This document shows positions 18,282 to 26,364 of a stretch of 64,000 bases of DNA, in pieces. Under the pieces are notes generated by a model. The model had not been told where the DNA came from, did no database searches, and was given only the letters and a program-made list of their open reading frames with translations. Both the position numbers and the translations under genes were made by a program. The DNA lies in NCBI RefSeq assembly GCF_042649825.1, contig NZ_JBHSAB010000014.1, positions 1-64,000 on the forward strand, given 5' to 3'. The stretch is from Legionella_C dresdenensis. GTDB lineage: Bacteria > Pseudomonadota > Gammaproteobacteria > Legionellales > Legionellaceae. How positions within the stretch are numbered: position 1 is the stretch's first letter; the number at the start of each line of letters is the position of its first letter.

Positions 18282-18295
18282 TTTCTATTCTCCCC

Positions 18296-18496
18296 TTAAC
18301 TACCGTGCAACATACGCTCAGCCAGACGCGCATCACATCTTTTTAATGTGCCGTTAGACACACGTAAATGACGCTTTTGCTTGGTTGATTTGTGGGTAAG
18401 AATATGGTTTCTATAAGCACGGCGACGCTTGATAGCACCACTTGCCGTCTTACGGAAGCGCTTTCCCGCTCCACGATGTGACTTTAATTTTGGCAT
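18296..18496 (-). CDS. rpmI: 50S ribosomal protein L35 (bL35)
   Basis: This short basic protein (66 residues) begins MPKLKSHRGAGKRFRKT, typical of L35, and lies between infC and rplT as in most bacteria. Confidence 0.97.
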   Translation of the reverse strand: MPKLKSHRGAGKRFRKTASGAIKRRRAYRNHILTHKSTKQKRHLRVSNGTLKRCDARLAERMLHGS

Positions 18497-18550
18497 AAAA
18501 TACTCCGCATTCGTTATGCAACTTTAACACTGGCAACCGCATTGCGTTGC

Positions 18551-19084
18551 CTACTTTTTCTTAGGCGATAAAATCATCACTAACTGGCGTCCTTCACGTT
18601 TTGCCTGCTGCTCGACAACAGCAAATTCGGCGGTATCCTGAATCAGACGATCCATGATACGCATACCGATTTCCTGATGTGCCATTTCGCGGCCGCGAAA
18701 CCGCAGCGTTACCTTGACTTTATCACCGTGATTCAGGAAACGGATCAGGTTGCGTAGCTTGACCTGATAATCTCCATCTTCCGTCGTAGGACGGAATTTC
18801 AATTCTTTGACATGAGTAACTTTCTGATTCTTTTTGGCTTCCGCCTCTTTTTTCCTCATCTCAAAGAGATACTTGCCGTGGTCCATTAAACGGCATACAG
18901 GCGGCTTGGCGTTGGCTGAAATCTCAACCAAATCGAATCCACTCTCCTCAGCCGCTTTTAAGGCATACCCGATGGTAACAACCCCAAGCTGGTTACCTTC
19001 AGCGTCAATCAAGCGCACCTCAGGTACGGTAATGCCCTCATTAATTCTGGCGCGATCTTTATCGCGTTTATTTGGTGCGGTAAT
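18551..19084 (-). CDS. infC: translation initiation factor IF-3 (ATT start)
   Basis: IF-3 keeps 30S subunits free and proofreads the start codon. The coding frame continues upstream of the first usable GTG to an ATT codon at 19084-19082, which has a strong ribosome-binding site (GGAGGA, 7 bp before). That start restores the full N-terminal domain (RDKDRARINEGITVPEVRLI). The ATT start is the known basis of IF-3 self-control, because IF-3 rejects non-canonical start codons. The protein has 177 residues and two domains. No ATG start exists in frame. Confidence 0.95.
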   Translation of the reverse strand: MTAPNKRDKDRARINEGITVPEVRLIDAEGNQLGVVTIGYALKAAEESGFDLVEISANAKPPVCRLMDHGKYLFEMRKKEAEAKKNQKVTHVKELKFRPTTEDGDYQVKLRNLIRFLNHGDKVKVTLRFRGREMAHQEIGMRIMDRLIQDTAEFAVVEQQAKREGRQLVMILSPKKK

Positions 19085-19105
19085 GGTTAATTCCTCCAGA
19101 TAATT

Positions 19106-21019
19106 TTAAACACGACCTTTATTTGCAATTTCCTGCTTTAACAGGCCGCATACCGACTCAACACTCATTACACCGAGATCCTGGCCTTCGCGAGTACGGA
19201 CAGCAACTGAACCCGACTCAACTTCTTTATCGCCAATTACCAATAAATAAGGGATCTTCTGTAAAGTGTGCTCACGGATTTTAAAGCCAATCTTCTCATT
19301 TCTCAAGTCAAAATTTGCACGCAACCCCTGTTTTTGCAAAATTTGCGTTATTTTTCCAGCAAAATCATTCTGTTTTTCGCTGATGGTTAATACTGCAACC
19401 TGAACAGGAGCAAGCCATAAAGGGAAACGGCCGGCATAATGTTCAATCAGAATTCCCATGAAACGCTCGAAAGATCCCAAAATGGCGCGATGAATCATCA
19501 CAGGTACTTTTTTACTGCCGTCTTCAGCAACATAACTGGCATCCAGCCGCTCTGGAGTCGAGAAATCCACCTGAACAGTACCGCATTGCCAGATACGGCC
19601 AAGGCTATCTGCCAGCGAGCATTCTATTTTAGGTCCGTAAAAGGCGCCTTCGCCCGGCGCATCCACCCACTCAATATTCCAGCTACGCATAGCTTGTTTG
19701 AGTGCGTCTTCAGCCTTATCCCACACTGTATCATCACCAACCCGTTTTTCCGGACGCAGCGCCAGACGGTATTTAATTTCAGGGAAACCAAAATCAGCAT
19801 ATACCGACTGAACCAATTTAAGAAGCATGGTTACTTCAGATTGGATATCATCTTCGGTACAAAAAATATGGGCATCATCCTGCACCATATTACGTACTCG
19901 CATCAAACCGTGCAGAGAACCAGACGGTTCGCAGCGATGGCAGTTGCCAAACTCAGATAAACGCAGCGGCAGATCGCGATAACTTTTCAAGCCGCTATTA
20001 AAAACCTGCACATGGCAAGGACAACTCATTGGTTTCACAACATAAGTGCGGTTTTCTGTTTCAGTAACAAACATATCATCACGGAAATTAGCCCAGTGTC
20101 CGGACTTTTCCCACAGCACCCGATCAACAACCTGCGGAGTGCGAATTTCCTGGTAACCAAAATCTGCAAGCTGCGAACGCATGTATTGTTCCAGTTGCTG
20201 GTAAATAGTCCACCCTTTAGGATGCCAAAATACCATACCGGGTGCGATATCCTGGAAATGAAACAGATCAAGCGCTTTACCCAGTTTGCGGTGATCCCGC
20301 TTTTCTGCTTCTTCAATTCGGTGCAGGTAGGTTTCCAACGCTTTTTTATCAGCCCAGGCAGTACCGTATACCCGTTGCAGCATTTCATTATTGGAGTCGC
20401 CGCGCCAGTAGGCGCCTGCCAGCTTGGTCAGTTTAAACGCTTTCAACCGGCCGGTTGACGGCACGTGCGGACCACGGCATAAATCTTCAAAATCGCCTTG
20501 CTTGTAGAGCGAAAGGGTTTCACCGGCGGGAATATCAGCAATAATTTTAGCCTTGTATTCTTCGCCCAGGCCACGGAAATAGGCAATCGCCTCATCACGC
20601 GGCAACTCGCGGCGAGTCACTTTCATATCGGCTTTGGCAAGCTCATACATTTTGGCTTCGATACGCTCCAGGTCGTCTGGCGTAAAAGGGCGTTCAAACG
20701 CAAAATCGTAATAAAAACCGTCTTCAATCACAGGACCAATTGTTACCTGTGCGGATGGAAAAAGCTGTTTGACTGCCTGGGCCAGCAAATGGGCGGTAGA
20801 ATGGCGTATCACCTCAAGCCCTTCTTCCTGCTTGTCGGTAATAATTAATAAATTGCAATCGTTTTCGATGCGGAAACTGGTATCAACCATCCGGCCATCA
20901 ATAGAACCGGCCAGCGCCGCTTTGGCCAAACCCGGGCTGATAGCATGGGCAACATCGTATACCGTCACGGGTTGCTCATAATGTTTTATTTGTCCATCAG
21001 GCAATTTAATGTTTGGCAT
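19106..21019 (-). CDS. thrS: threonyl-tRNA synthetase
   Basis: Charges tRNA-Thr. The TGS domain (MPNIKLPDGQIKHYEQPVTV) comes first, then the editing domain, the class II catalytic core with MSCPCHVQVF (zinc Cys) and RLSEFGNCHRCEPSG (motif 2), and the anticodon-binding domain from ~540. The frame is open further upstream but runs through the tRNA-Val gene. The start chosen has GGGAG 6 bp before it and gives 637 residues. It precedes infC by 21 bp, so the two may share a transcript. Confidence 0.97.
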   Translation of the reverse strand: MPNIKLPDGQIKHYEQPVTVYDVAHAISPGLAKAALAGSIDGRMVDTSFRIENDCNLLIITDKQEEGLEVIRHSTAHLLAQAVKQLFPSAQVTIGPVIEDGFYYDFAFERPFTPDDLERIEAKMYELAKADMKVTRRELPRDEAIAYFRGLGEEYKAKIIADIPAGETLSLYKQGDFEDLCRGPHVPSTGRLKAFKLTKLAGAYWRGDSNNEMLQRVYGTAWADKKALETYLHRIEEAEKRDHRKLGKALDLFHFQDIAPGMVFWHPKGWTIYQQLEQYMRSQLADFGYQEIRTPQVVDRVLWEKSGHWANFRDDMFVTETENRTYVVKPMSCPCHVQVFNSGLKSYRDLPLRLSEFGNCHRCEPSGSLHGLMRVRNMVQDDAHIFCTEDDIQSEVTMLLKLVQSVYADFGFPEIKYRLALRPEKRVGDDTVWDKAEDALKQAMRSWNIEWVDAPGEGAFYGPKIECSLADSLGRIWQCGTVQVDFSTPERLDASYVAEDGSKKVPVMIHRAILGSFERFMGILIEHYAGRFPLWLAPVQVAVLTISEKQNDFAGKITQILQKQGLRANFDLRNEKIGFKIREHTLQKIPYLLVIGDKEVESGSVAVRTREGQDLGVMSVESVCGLLKQEIANKGRV

Positions 21020-21069
21020 AGTATGCTCCCTACCGGTTATTACGCGTTTACAAGCCCATTCAACACGAA

Positions 21070-21088
21070 AACCCTGCCTGGCAGGGTT
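21070..21088 (-). terminator. intrinsic terminator after tRNA-Val
   Basis: AACCCTGCC and GGCAGGGTT form an almost loop-less palindrome just after the tRNA CCA end, followed by TTTTC on the minus strand. It separates tRNA-Val from thrS. Confidence 0.65.
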
Positions 21089-21096
21089 TGAAATTT

Positions 21097-21171
21097 TGGT
21101 AGGCACGAGTGGGATCGAACCACCGACCACCACCATGTCAAGGTGGTGCTCTACCACTGAGCTACGTGCCT
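21097..21171 (-). tRNA. tRNA-Val (anticodon GAC)
   Basis: A cloverleaf can be drawn: acceptor stem AGGCACG/CGTGCCT, D arm GCTCAGTGGTAGAGC, anticodon stem CACCT with loop TTGACAT, T arm with GTTCGATCC. The anticodon reads GAC (Val). The discriminator A is followed by an encoded CCA (21097-21099). Confidence 0.95.
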
Positions 21172-21325
21172 GAAATTCGTTCTCCATAATGGAGTGGCGT
21201 GATTATATAAAACCGAACTACACAAAGCAATAACTTTTTATTAAGTTTTTAAAGAGGTATGTTGTTAACGAATGTATCGACACCGTATAATGTGTCCATT
21301 TAGCAGTAAACACGGGATGTCATTT

Positions 21326-22963
21326 ATGCTCGCATTGTGGGAAGCTAAACAGGCAGGACTGTTACAACGTCAATACTGGCTACGTAATATCATTTCCGGG
21401 GTGATTGTAGGTGTTGTTGCCTTGCCGCTGTCTATGGCATTTGCAATTGCCTCTGGCGCAAAACCGGAACAGGGTTTATATACTGCAATCGTAGCAGGAT
21501 TTATCGTGTCAGTATTTGGCGGCAGCAGGCTCCAGATTGCCGGGCCAACCGGGGCTTTTATCGTTGTATTAGCGGCTATAACCGTACAATATGGTATTGA
21601 TGGTTTACAGATCGCAACCTTAATGGCCGGCCTCATTCTACTATTTCTCGGCATTACCAGAATGGGCTCTATTATTAAATTTATTCCTGACCCGGTCATT
21701 GTAGGCTTTACCTCAGGAATTGGCGTGGTCATCTGGGTAGGCCAGTGGAAAGATTTTTTTGGTCTGCCGGAGATCTCGGGCCAGCATTTTTATACCAAAT
21801 TGTTTCATCTGATTCAGGCTTTACCCCAGCTTCATCTGACAACTACTTTACTAGCTTTATTTTCGCTGTTGGCGGTCATTTTCAGTGCCAGAATTCCCGG
21901 TTTCAAGCGCGTTCCAGGCCCTCTTGTCGCGTTGGTTGCAGCAACGGTGCTTCAGGTATTTTTTCAGTTTAAAGGCGTGAAGACCATTGGAACCGCATTT
22001 GGCGGCATTCCACAAAGCCTGCCGAAATTTACGATTCCCGAACTAAGTGTTGCAAGAGTTATTGAATTAATAGGACCTGCTTTTACTATTGCCATGCTGG
22101 GAGCTATTGAATCGTTGTTATCAGCTGTTGTTGCAGATGGCATGGCGGGAACCCGTCATGATTCCAATCAGGAATTGATAGGCCAGGGGCTTGCCAATAT
22201 CCTGACGCCTTTATTTGGCGGTTTTGCCGCGACCGGTGCGATTGCCCGTACAGCGACCAATATCCGTAATGGCGGGACAAGCCCACTGTCAGGCATTGTT
22301 CATTCGATTACCCTGCTGATAATTCTCCTGTTGCTTGCACCCTTGGCTGCCCACATCCCACTGGCCGTACTGGCTGCAATTCTGTTCGTTGTCGCCTGGA
22401 ATATGAGTGAGGCAAAACACTTTATCAAGATGGTACAGCGGGCGCCCAAGGCAGACGTAGCGATTTTATTAATTACCTTTATCTTGACCGTTTTCGCTGA
22501 TCTGGTTGTAGCAGTAAACATCGGGGTAATTCTGGCAATGCTTAATTTCCTGCGCAAGATGGCCACGAGTGTTGAAATCAGACAAGCCACCGCTCAGGAG
22601 ATTATGCAGGAGTTTCCCAATCAGGAACCTGTTACCCTGCCGCCTGATGTTTTGGTATTTACTGTTGAGGGGCCATTCTTTTTTGGGGCGATAGAAAATT
22701 TTGAGCATGCACTCGCAAATACCCATACTGATCCCAAGCAGTTAATTATCCGGTTAAAATGGGTGCCTTTTATTGACATCACAGGCCTGAATGCGCTTGA
22801 AGAGGCAATTGTGGATCTGCAAAAGCGCGGCGTTAATGTCATGCTTTCAGGGGCTAATGAGCCGGTCACTATGAAGCTGGCAAGAGCGGGAATTATTGAA
22901 TTGGTTGGAAAAGAAAATTTTTTCGGTAATTTTCATGAGGCTTTAAGGGCGTTAGAAAAATAA
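21326..22963 (+). CDS. SulP-family anion transporter with STAS domain
   Basis: Members move sulfate, bicarbonate or other anions across the inner membrane. About 11-14 hydrophobic segments are seen from residue ~20 to ~410, with the family stretch LPLSMAFAIASGAKPEQGLYTA near the start (residues ~33-54) and AGPTGAF after it. A cytoplasmic STAS domain forms the last ~110 residues (PFIDITGLNALEE). The frame is open to 21272; the chosen ATG has GGGA nine to twelve bp before it and matches the usual N-terminus (LWEAKQAG). The substrate cannot be told from sequence. It stands alone on the plus strand. Confidence 0.9.
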   Translation: MLALWEAKQAGLLQRQYWLRNIISGVIVGVVALPLSMAFAIASGAKPEQGLYTAIVAGFIVSVFGGSRLQIAGPTGAFIVVLAAITVQYGIDGLQIATLMAGLILLFLGITRMGSIIKFIPDPVIVGFTSGIGVVIWVGQWKDFFGLPEISGQHFYTKLFHLIQALPQLHLTTTLLALFSLLAVIFSARIPGFKRVPGPLVALVAATVLQVFFQFKGVKTIGTAFGGIPQSLPKFTIPELSVARVIELIGPAFTIAMLGAIESLLSAVVADGMAGTRHDSNQELIGQGLANILTPLFGGFAATGAIARTATNIRNGGTSPLSGIVHSITLLIILLLLAPLAAHIPLAVLAAILFVVAWNMSEAKHFIKMVQRAPKADVAILLITFILTVFADLVVAVNIGVILAMLNFLRKMATSVEIRQATAQEIMQEFPNQEPVTLPPDVLVFTVEGPFFFGAIENFEHALANTHTDPKQLIIRLKWVPFIDITGLNALEEAIVDLQKRGVNVMLSGANEPVTMKLARAGIIELVGKENFFGNFHEALRALEK

Positions 22964-23014
22964 AAAACTATTTCCCCCTCCCCAACCCTGATTGTTATTA
23001 AGTTAAGAAAATTT

Positions 23015-23100
23015 GTCATCCCCGCGAAGGCGGGGATCCATCCCTCAAACAAGGTAAGGTGCCAACTTGAGAAATGGATTCCCGCCTTCGCGGGAATGAC
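23015..23100. repeat. 86-bp double-hairpin repeat, copy 2
   Basis: Same unit as at 9839-9924, inverted. The spacer between the two palindromes is shared (AAACAAGGTAA and CAACTTGAGA-like parts). It sits inside another repeat: CCCCTCCCCAACCC lies before it and CCCCAACCCTCTCC after it. Confidence 0.88.
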
Positions 23101-23124
23101 ACATCCTTAATGGCAGTGCCCCAA

Positions 23125-23141
23125 CCCTCTCCGGGAGAGGG
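23125..23141. repeat. CCCTCTCC hairpin repeat
   Basis: CCCTCTCC and GGAGAGGG form a perfect 8-bp stem with a 1-bp loop, preceded by CCCCAA. Same family as 14092-14116. It may act as terminator for the SulP gene. Confidence 0.65.
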
Positions 23142-23203
23142 GTTCAAAATAGAGTAGTACAATAGTGTATAATTAAAGTTCAACCACGTCCCAGGAGAGA
23201 ATC

Positions 23204-23368
23204 ATGCCACGAGGTGATAAATCAAGTTATACAGACAAACAAAAACGTCAGGCTCAGCATATCGAAGAATCTTATGAAAAAAAGGGTGTCTCTAAAAAAG
23301 AATCTGAAGAAAGAGCGTGGCGAACTGTCAATAAACAAGATAAAGGTGGGAAAAAACATCGCAAGTAA
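23204..23368 (+). CDS. small conserved hydrophilic protein (plasmid-stabilisation-like)
   Basis: A 54-residue, highly charged protein beginning MPRGDKSSYTDKQKRQA and containing SKKESEERAWRTVNK. Similar short proteins are widely annotated in proteobacteria as plasmid stabilisation or hypothetical proteins; their function is unknown. AGGAGAG lies 7 bp before the ATG, and TATAAT at 23168-23173 may be its -10 box. Confidence 0.8.
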   Translation: MPRGDKSSYTDKQKRQAQHIEESYEKKGVSKKESEERAWRTVNKQDKGGKKHRK

Positions 23369-23380
23369 ACAAGTTCAATA

Positions 23381-23537
23381 AAAAAAGGCCTGAATGGATT
23401 ACTTCAAGCCTTTACACTACGAGATTGGAGGCTATGGTTCAACCACTGCTTCCTTTTTTTTCTGGCCAGGATGCGCTCTTACTGCAGCATATCCAGCATT
23501 TGCTTTTTGGACTTTCTTGAAACTTTCCGTGGGTTTC
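23381..23537 (-). ncRNA. candidate small RNA with its own promoter and terminator
   Basis: On the minus strand a near-consensus promoter (TTGACT, 16 bp, TATAAT) is followed about 150 bp later by an intrinsic terminator at 23381-23413, with stem GGCTTGAA/TTCAGGCC (one G-T pair) and six T. A 37-codon reading frame starts exactly at the -10 box (TATAATG), so a transcript from this promoter would lack its start codon. That favours an RNA product, but the open frame is a real alternative. No known sRNA family is recognised. Confidence 0.45.
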
Positions 23538-23545
23538 GTGGGCAT
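23432..23545 (-). CDS. possible 37-residue basic peptide
   Basis: The frame begins MPTKPTESFKKVQKANAGY and ends KKKEAVVEP. AAGGGG lies 12 bp before the ATG, a little far. The frame overlaps the candidate small RNA. It would need a promoter further upstream than the near-consensus one seen. I do not recognise it. Confidence 0.35.
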   Translation of the reverse strand: MPTKPTESFKKVQKANAGYAAVRAHPGQKKKEAVVEP

Positions 23546-23571
23546 TATATAACAGATCCCCTTATAGTCAA
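23544..23571 (-). promoter_or_regulatory. near-consensus sigma-70 promoter
   Basis: On the minus strand, TTGACT (23566-23571) is separated by 16 bp from a perfect TATAAT (23544-23549). It is one of the best promoter matches noticed in the window. Confidence 0.6.
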
Positions 23572-23599
23572 CAATTAATTTCTAAAGGAAACCAAAAGT

Positions 23600-23616
23600 T
23601 TCCAAACGTTTGAAAT
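23600..23616. promoter_or_regulatory. palindromic operator candidate upstream of the XRE-like regulator
   Basis: CAAACGTTTG is a perfect 10-bp palindrome, extended by TTTC and GAAA-like flanks to 17 bp. It lies 67 bp before the start codon of a helix-turn-helix regulator and may be its own binding site. Confidence 0.4.
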
Positions 23617-23682
23617 TTGCAACGAATGTACTTGTTTGATAAACTAGCGGGAATGCTATTCAGCCACTAGTATATTACCTCT

Positions 23683-24156
23683 ATGGAAAAAATTGATTTG
23701 ACCAGACAATTCGCTCAGCGCCTGCGGGATGCCATGCTTGATGCCGGTTTGCATTCGGAACGTTCAACATCCGGAGTCTGTATTCATAAACTTGCCGAAA
23801 TCACAGGTCATTCTGTACAGATTTGCCGGCGTTATCTGCGCGGTGAGGCCATCCCTGAACCGGCAAAACTGGCGGAAATTGCCAAGCGATTGGATATATC
23901 GCCGGGATGGTTGTTATTTGGCGACAACCCTGCTCCCGATACGGCACCTGTTCAGGATATAGCAATCAGTAAAACGCTGATGCATTATATATTCACCCGT
24001 GCGGCTGAACTCTACCATAGCCCGCTGGCAGACCATGAAGTTGCCAATTTTTTACTGGATTTGGTCAAAGACATCAGTCAGATTAATGCTACGGAAGATC
24101 AGTCATTACAAATTATTGATTTGACGATTGCATCTATCAGACATTTTCACCCTTGA
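23683..24156 (+). CDS. XRE-like helix-turn-helix regulator
   Basis: Of 157 residues, ~1-80 form a lambda-repressor-like DNA-binding domain (IHKLAEITGHSVQICRRYLRGEAIPEPAKLAEIAKRL, residues ~33-69) ending in SPGWLLFGD. The C-terminal half is helical and has no peptidase motif. It is a paralogue of the regulator at 47270-47785: same length class, same LLFGD junction. Target unknown; the palindrome just upstream suggests self-control. Confidence 0.85.
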   Translation: MEKIDLTRQFAQRLRDAMLDAGLHSERSTSGVCIHKLAEITGHSVQICRRYLRGEAIPEPAKLAEIAKRLDISPGWLLFGDNPAPDTAPVQDIAISKTLMHYIFTRAAELYHSPLADHEVANFLLDLVKDISQINATEDQSLQIIDLTIASIRHFHP

Positions 24157-24270
24157 GTGATGAATTGCAGGCTCGAAACGACCCAACCTGCCCAGGTAAT
24201 TTCTTGATTTTTCTCTCTATTATTACTAACTTCAATATATAAGTATTTCCAAAAGGACTGTGGAGAAACG

Positions 24271-25092
24271 ATGACCAAAATAATACCTCAGCATATTAAC
24301 ATCACAAATGAGGATATGGCTGGGAATAATGGCGTTGGACGTTATGTGATCCTTGCCGGTTCTGACGAGCGGGCGCGAAATATCAGTGAACACTTTAATA
24401 ATGCCGTAGTTAAACACCATCCGCGCCAGCATAATCTTTATCTTGGCACGCTAGCCATGTCCGGGCAGACGATTGATGTTGCCAGCATTTCTACCGGAAT
24501 GGGCGGTGCAAGTGCGGATATCATTATTAATGAATTGATTTTATCAGGCGCGCGGCGGCTATTACGCATTGGCACAGCCGGTTCTCTGCAGCCAAATCAG
24601 ATTAAAGCCGGGCAAGTCGTAACGGCGACTGGCGCTGTGCGTGATGATAAAGCATCCTGGGACTACATTTATCCGGAATATCCTGCTATGGCGTCCCTTG
24701 AATATGTTATTGCCGCAGGACGGGCAGCGAACCAGCAGCCGGAATTAAAAAATTACTTCGGACTTGTTCATTCCAAAAGCTCACTCTACGCCAGAGAATA
24801 TCAGTTATCCCTTTTGCCTGAAAATGAACAGTATATGAATTCCATGCGCCAGGCTGGCGTCCTTGCTTCTGAAATGGAGTGTGCGCAATTATTTACCCTG
24901 TGTTCATTGATGGGATATCGGCTTAAAACAAACATTCTGGCTGGCGCTATACTTGCAATTGTCGGCGATCGCACTTCGTTTTCAACCAACCATAAATTGA
25001 TTGCCAAGGCGACTCAGGAAGCGATAACGCTGGGATTGGAAACAACGCGGCAATTGGCGCTTATTGATCAGCAGGTTAAGGCTTTGTTTTAG
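24271..25092 (+). CDS. udp: nucleoside phosphorylase, probably uridine phosphorylase
   Basis: Enzymes of this family split nucleosides with phosphate for salvage. Visible family features are STGMGGASADIIINEL (phosphate and ribose site, ~75-90), LRIGTAGSLQ (~108-117), SEMECAQLF (the ribose-binding Glu-Met-Glu, ~201-209) and the C-terminal GDRTSFS loop. At 273 residues it is a little longer than E. coli Udp (253). A purine or other specificity cannot be excluded. Confidence 0.85.
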   Translation: MTKIIPQHINITNEDMAGNNGVGRYVILAGSDERARNISEHFNNAVVKHHPRQHNLYLGTLAMSGQTIDVASISTGMGGASADIIINELILSGARRLLRIGTAGSLQPNQIKAGQVVTATGAVRDDKASWDYIYPEYPAMASLEYVIAAGRAANQQPELKNYFGLVHSKSSLYAREYQLSLLPENEQYMNSMRQAGVLASEMECAQLFTLCSLMGYRLKTNILAGAILAIVGDRTSFSTNHKLIAKATQEAITLGLETTRQLALIDQQVKALF

Positions 25093-25172
25093 AGCTTGTC
25101 CTAAGGAGTGTCGGGCTTTACTGTCCTACATCGTATTGCTTTTTCATGCTCTCAACCTGCTGTTAATATACT

Positions 25173-25520
25173 TTATAGCTCAGCAAATTTCTCTTCCAGC
25201 TGGGCAATTTTCTTGTTGCCTTCCAGGATCATATTGCGGAACTCTTCAAGCTCGGCCTGGTTTAGCTCAATGAATTCGTTCAGGCTTAAATCCTCGCTTA
25301 CAACCACATTAACAATGCCTTCAATACCGCCGATTGCCATAGCAATTTCACTGATAAGCGATTCTAACTGGCTGGCGCGTTCCGGATCGCCGCTCGCGGC
25401 TTCGTCTTTTTTCAGGTTAATTTCTTCAAGTAATTTTCTGAGCTTCGCATTAAGTAATAAAATACTTTCCTGAGTTTTTTTATCTACTGCATCGATCAGC
25501 AAAGTTTGCTCATTTTTCAC
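25173..25520 (-). CDS. small helical protein of unknown function
   Basis: A 115-residue acidic protein, mostly alpha-helical by composition, with heptad-like Leu/Glu/Lys spacing (LLLNAKLRKLLEEINLKK). It starts on GTG with GGAGA 8 bp before it. I do not recognise the family. It is transcribed against udp and divergently from the PAP2 gene. Confidence 0.65.
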   Translation of the reverse strand: MKNEQTLLIDAVDKKTQESILLLNAKLRKLLEEINLKKDEAASGDPERASQLESLISEIAMAIGGIEGIVNVVVSEDLSLNEFIELNQAELEEFRNMILEGNKKIAQLEEKFAEL

Positions 25521-25610
25521 AATTAAATCTCCATTTTGGTAGTCTTTATAGTATAACTCATTTCTTTATTTATTATGTTATGATCGAGAGAAATTAAAGA
25601 CTGGTTTGCT

Positions 25611-26204
25611 ATGAACAACGATACATTGGCAGAATTTTTTCTTTTTTTCAGCAATTTTCCTTTCATAATTACGCTGGTACTGATTGGACTGACATTCAGG
25701 TACCGGCTATTTTACAGTTTAGCCTGCCTAACCCTGTTCAGCATCACAATGAATGTCGCGCTGAAAAATGTCTTTCATATTCCGCTTAACCCGACATTAA
25801 CCGGCTTCGCTTTTCCCAGTGGTCACATGCAGCTGAGTACGGTACTTTATGGCTGGCTGGCCTGGCAGATAAACAACCGTCTGCTCAGGATTATTATTGG
25901 CTTTTTGCTGTCTGGTATCGCGCTAGGGCTTATTCATTTTGGCTATCATAATTTAACTGATGTCCTTGGCGGGGTTGCGTTCGCCGCTATTATTATGGCC
26001 GGTTATGCTTTGCTGTTAGCTCAAAGGCCCTTATGGCTGTTCTGCGCAGCCAGTATCGCCACCACATACAATGCCGTCTGTTATGCTCATATTCCCCAAC
26101 ACGCATTAATCGCCTATTGGCTGCTGCTAATATTTCTTGCCATCCCGGTTGTCAAACTACAGAAAAGTAATAGCGCCCTTTCCCGGGTAGGCTTTGTCGA
26201 CTAA
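25611..26204 (+). CDS. PAP2-family membrane phosphatase
   Basis: A 197-residue membrane protein with about six helices. The PAP2 signature parts FPSGH (~69-73) and HFGYHNLTDVLGG (~116-128) are visible and give the catalytic His residues. The N-terminal KxxxxxxRP part is not clear. Such enzymes dephosphorylate lipids such as undecaprenyl pyrophosphate, phosphatidate or lipid A. The substrate is unknown. Confidence 0.8.
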   Translation: MNNDTLAEFFLFFSNFPFIITLVLIGLTFRYRLFYSLACLTLFSITMNVALKNVFHIPLNPTLTGFAFPSGHMQLSTVLYGWLAWQINNRLLRIIIGFLLSGIALGLIHFGYHNLTDVLGGVAFAAIIMAGYALLLAQRPLWLFCAASIATTYNAVCYAHIPQHALIAYWLLLIFLAIPVVKLQKSNSALSRVGFVD

Positions 26205-26215
26205 ACAGAGAGTAG

Positions 26216-26286
26216 CCTTGATGCAGCAAAGCGTAATCAAGGTTTTTTTCGCGCGTATAGTCACGCATGCATGGATAAAATTTAAC
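26216..26286. repeat. 27-bp palindrome (copy c) with conserved flank
   Basis: The palindrome 26216-26242 is followed after 27 bp by CATGGATAAAATTTAAC (26270-26286). The same two parts occur in reverse order and strand at 51320-51336 and 51535-51561, where extra DNA lies between them. So the repeat unit is larger than the palindrome. Confidence 0.7.
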
Positions 26287-26364
26287 AGCTCTCTCTATAC
26301 TGATTTCATAACTGTGATTGTCTATGCTTATACTTAAAACTAAGAATGTCAGTTTGAGAACTCT

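Noticed and set aside
21020..21070. T-box or riboswitch before thrS
   Set aside because: The space between the tRNA terminator and the start codon is too short, and no specifier or T-box motif was seen.
21020..21187. Longer N-terminus for threonyl-tRNA synthetase
   Set aside because: The extension would be translated through the tRNA-Val gene and its terminator; the TGS domain starts at 21019.
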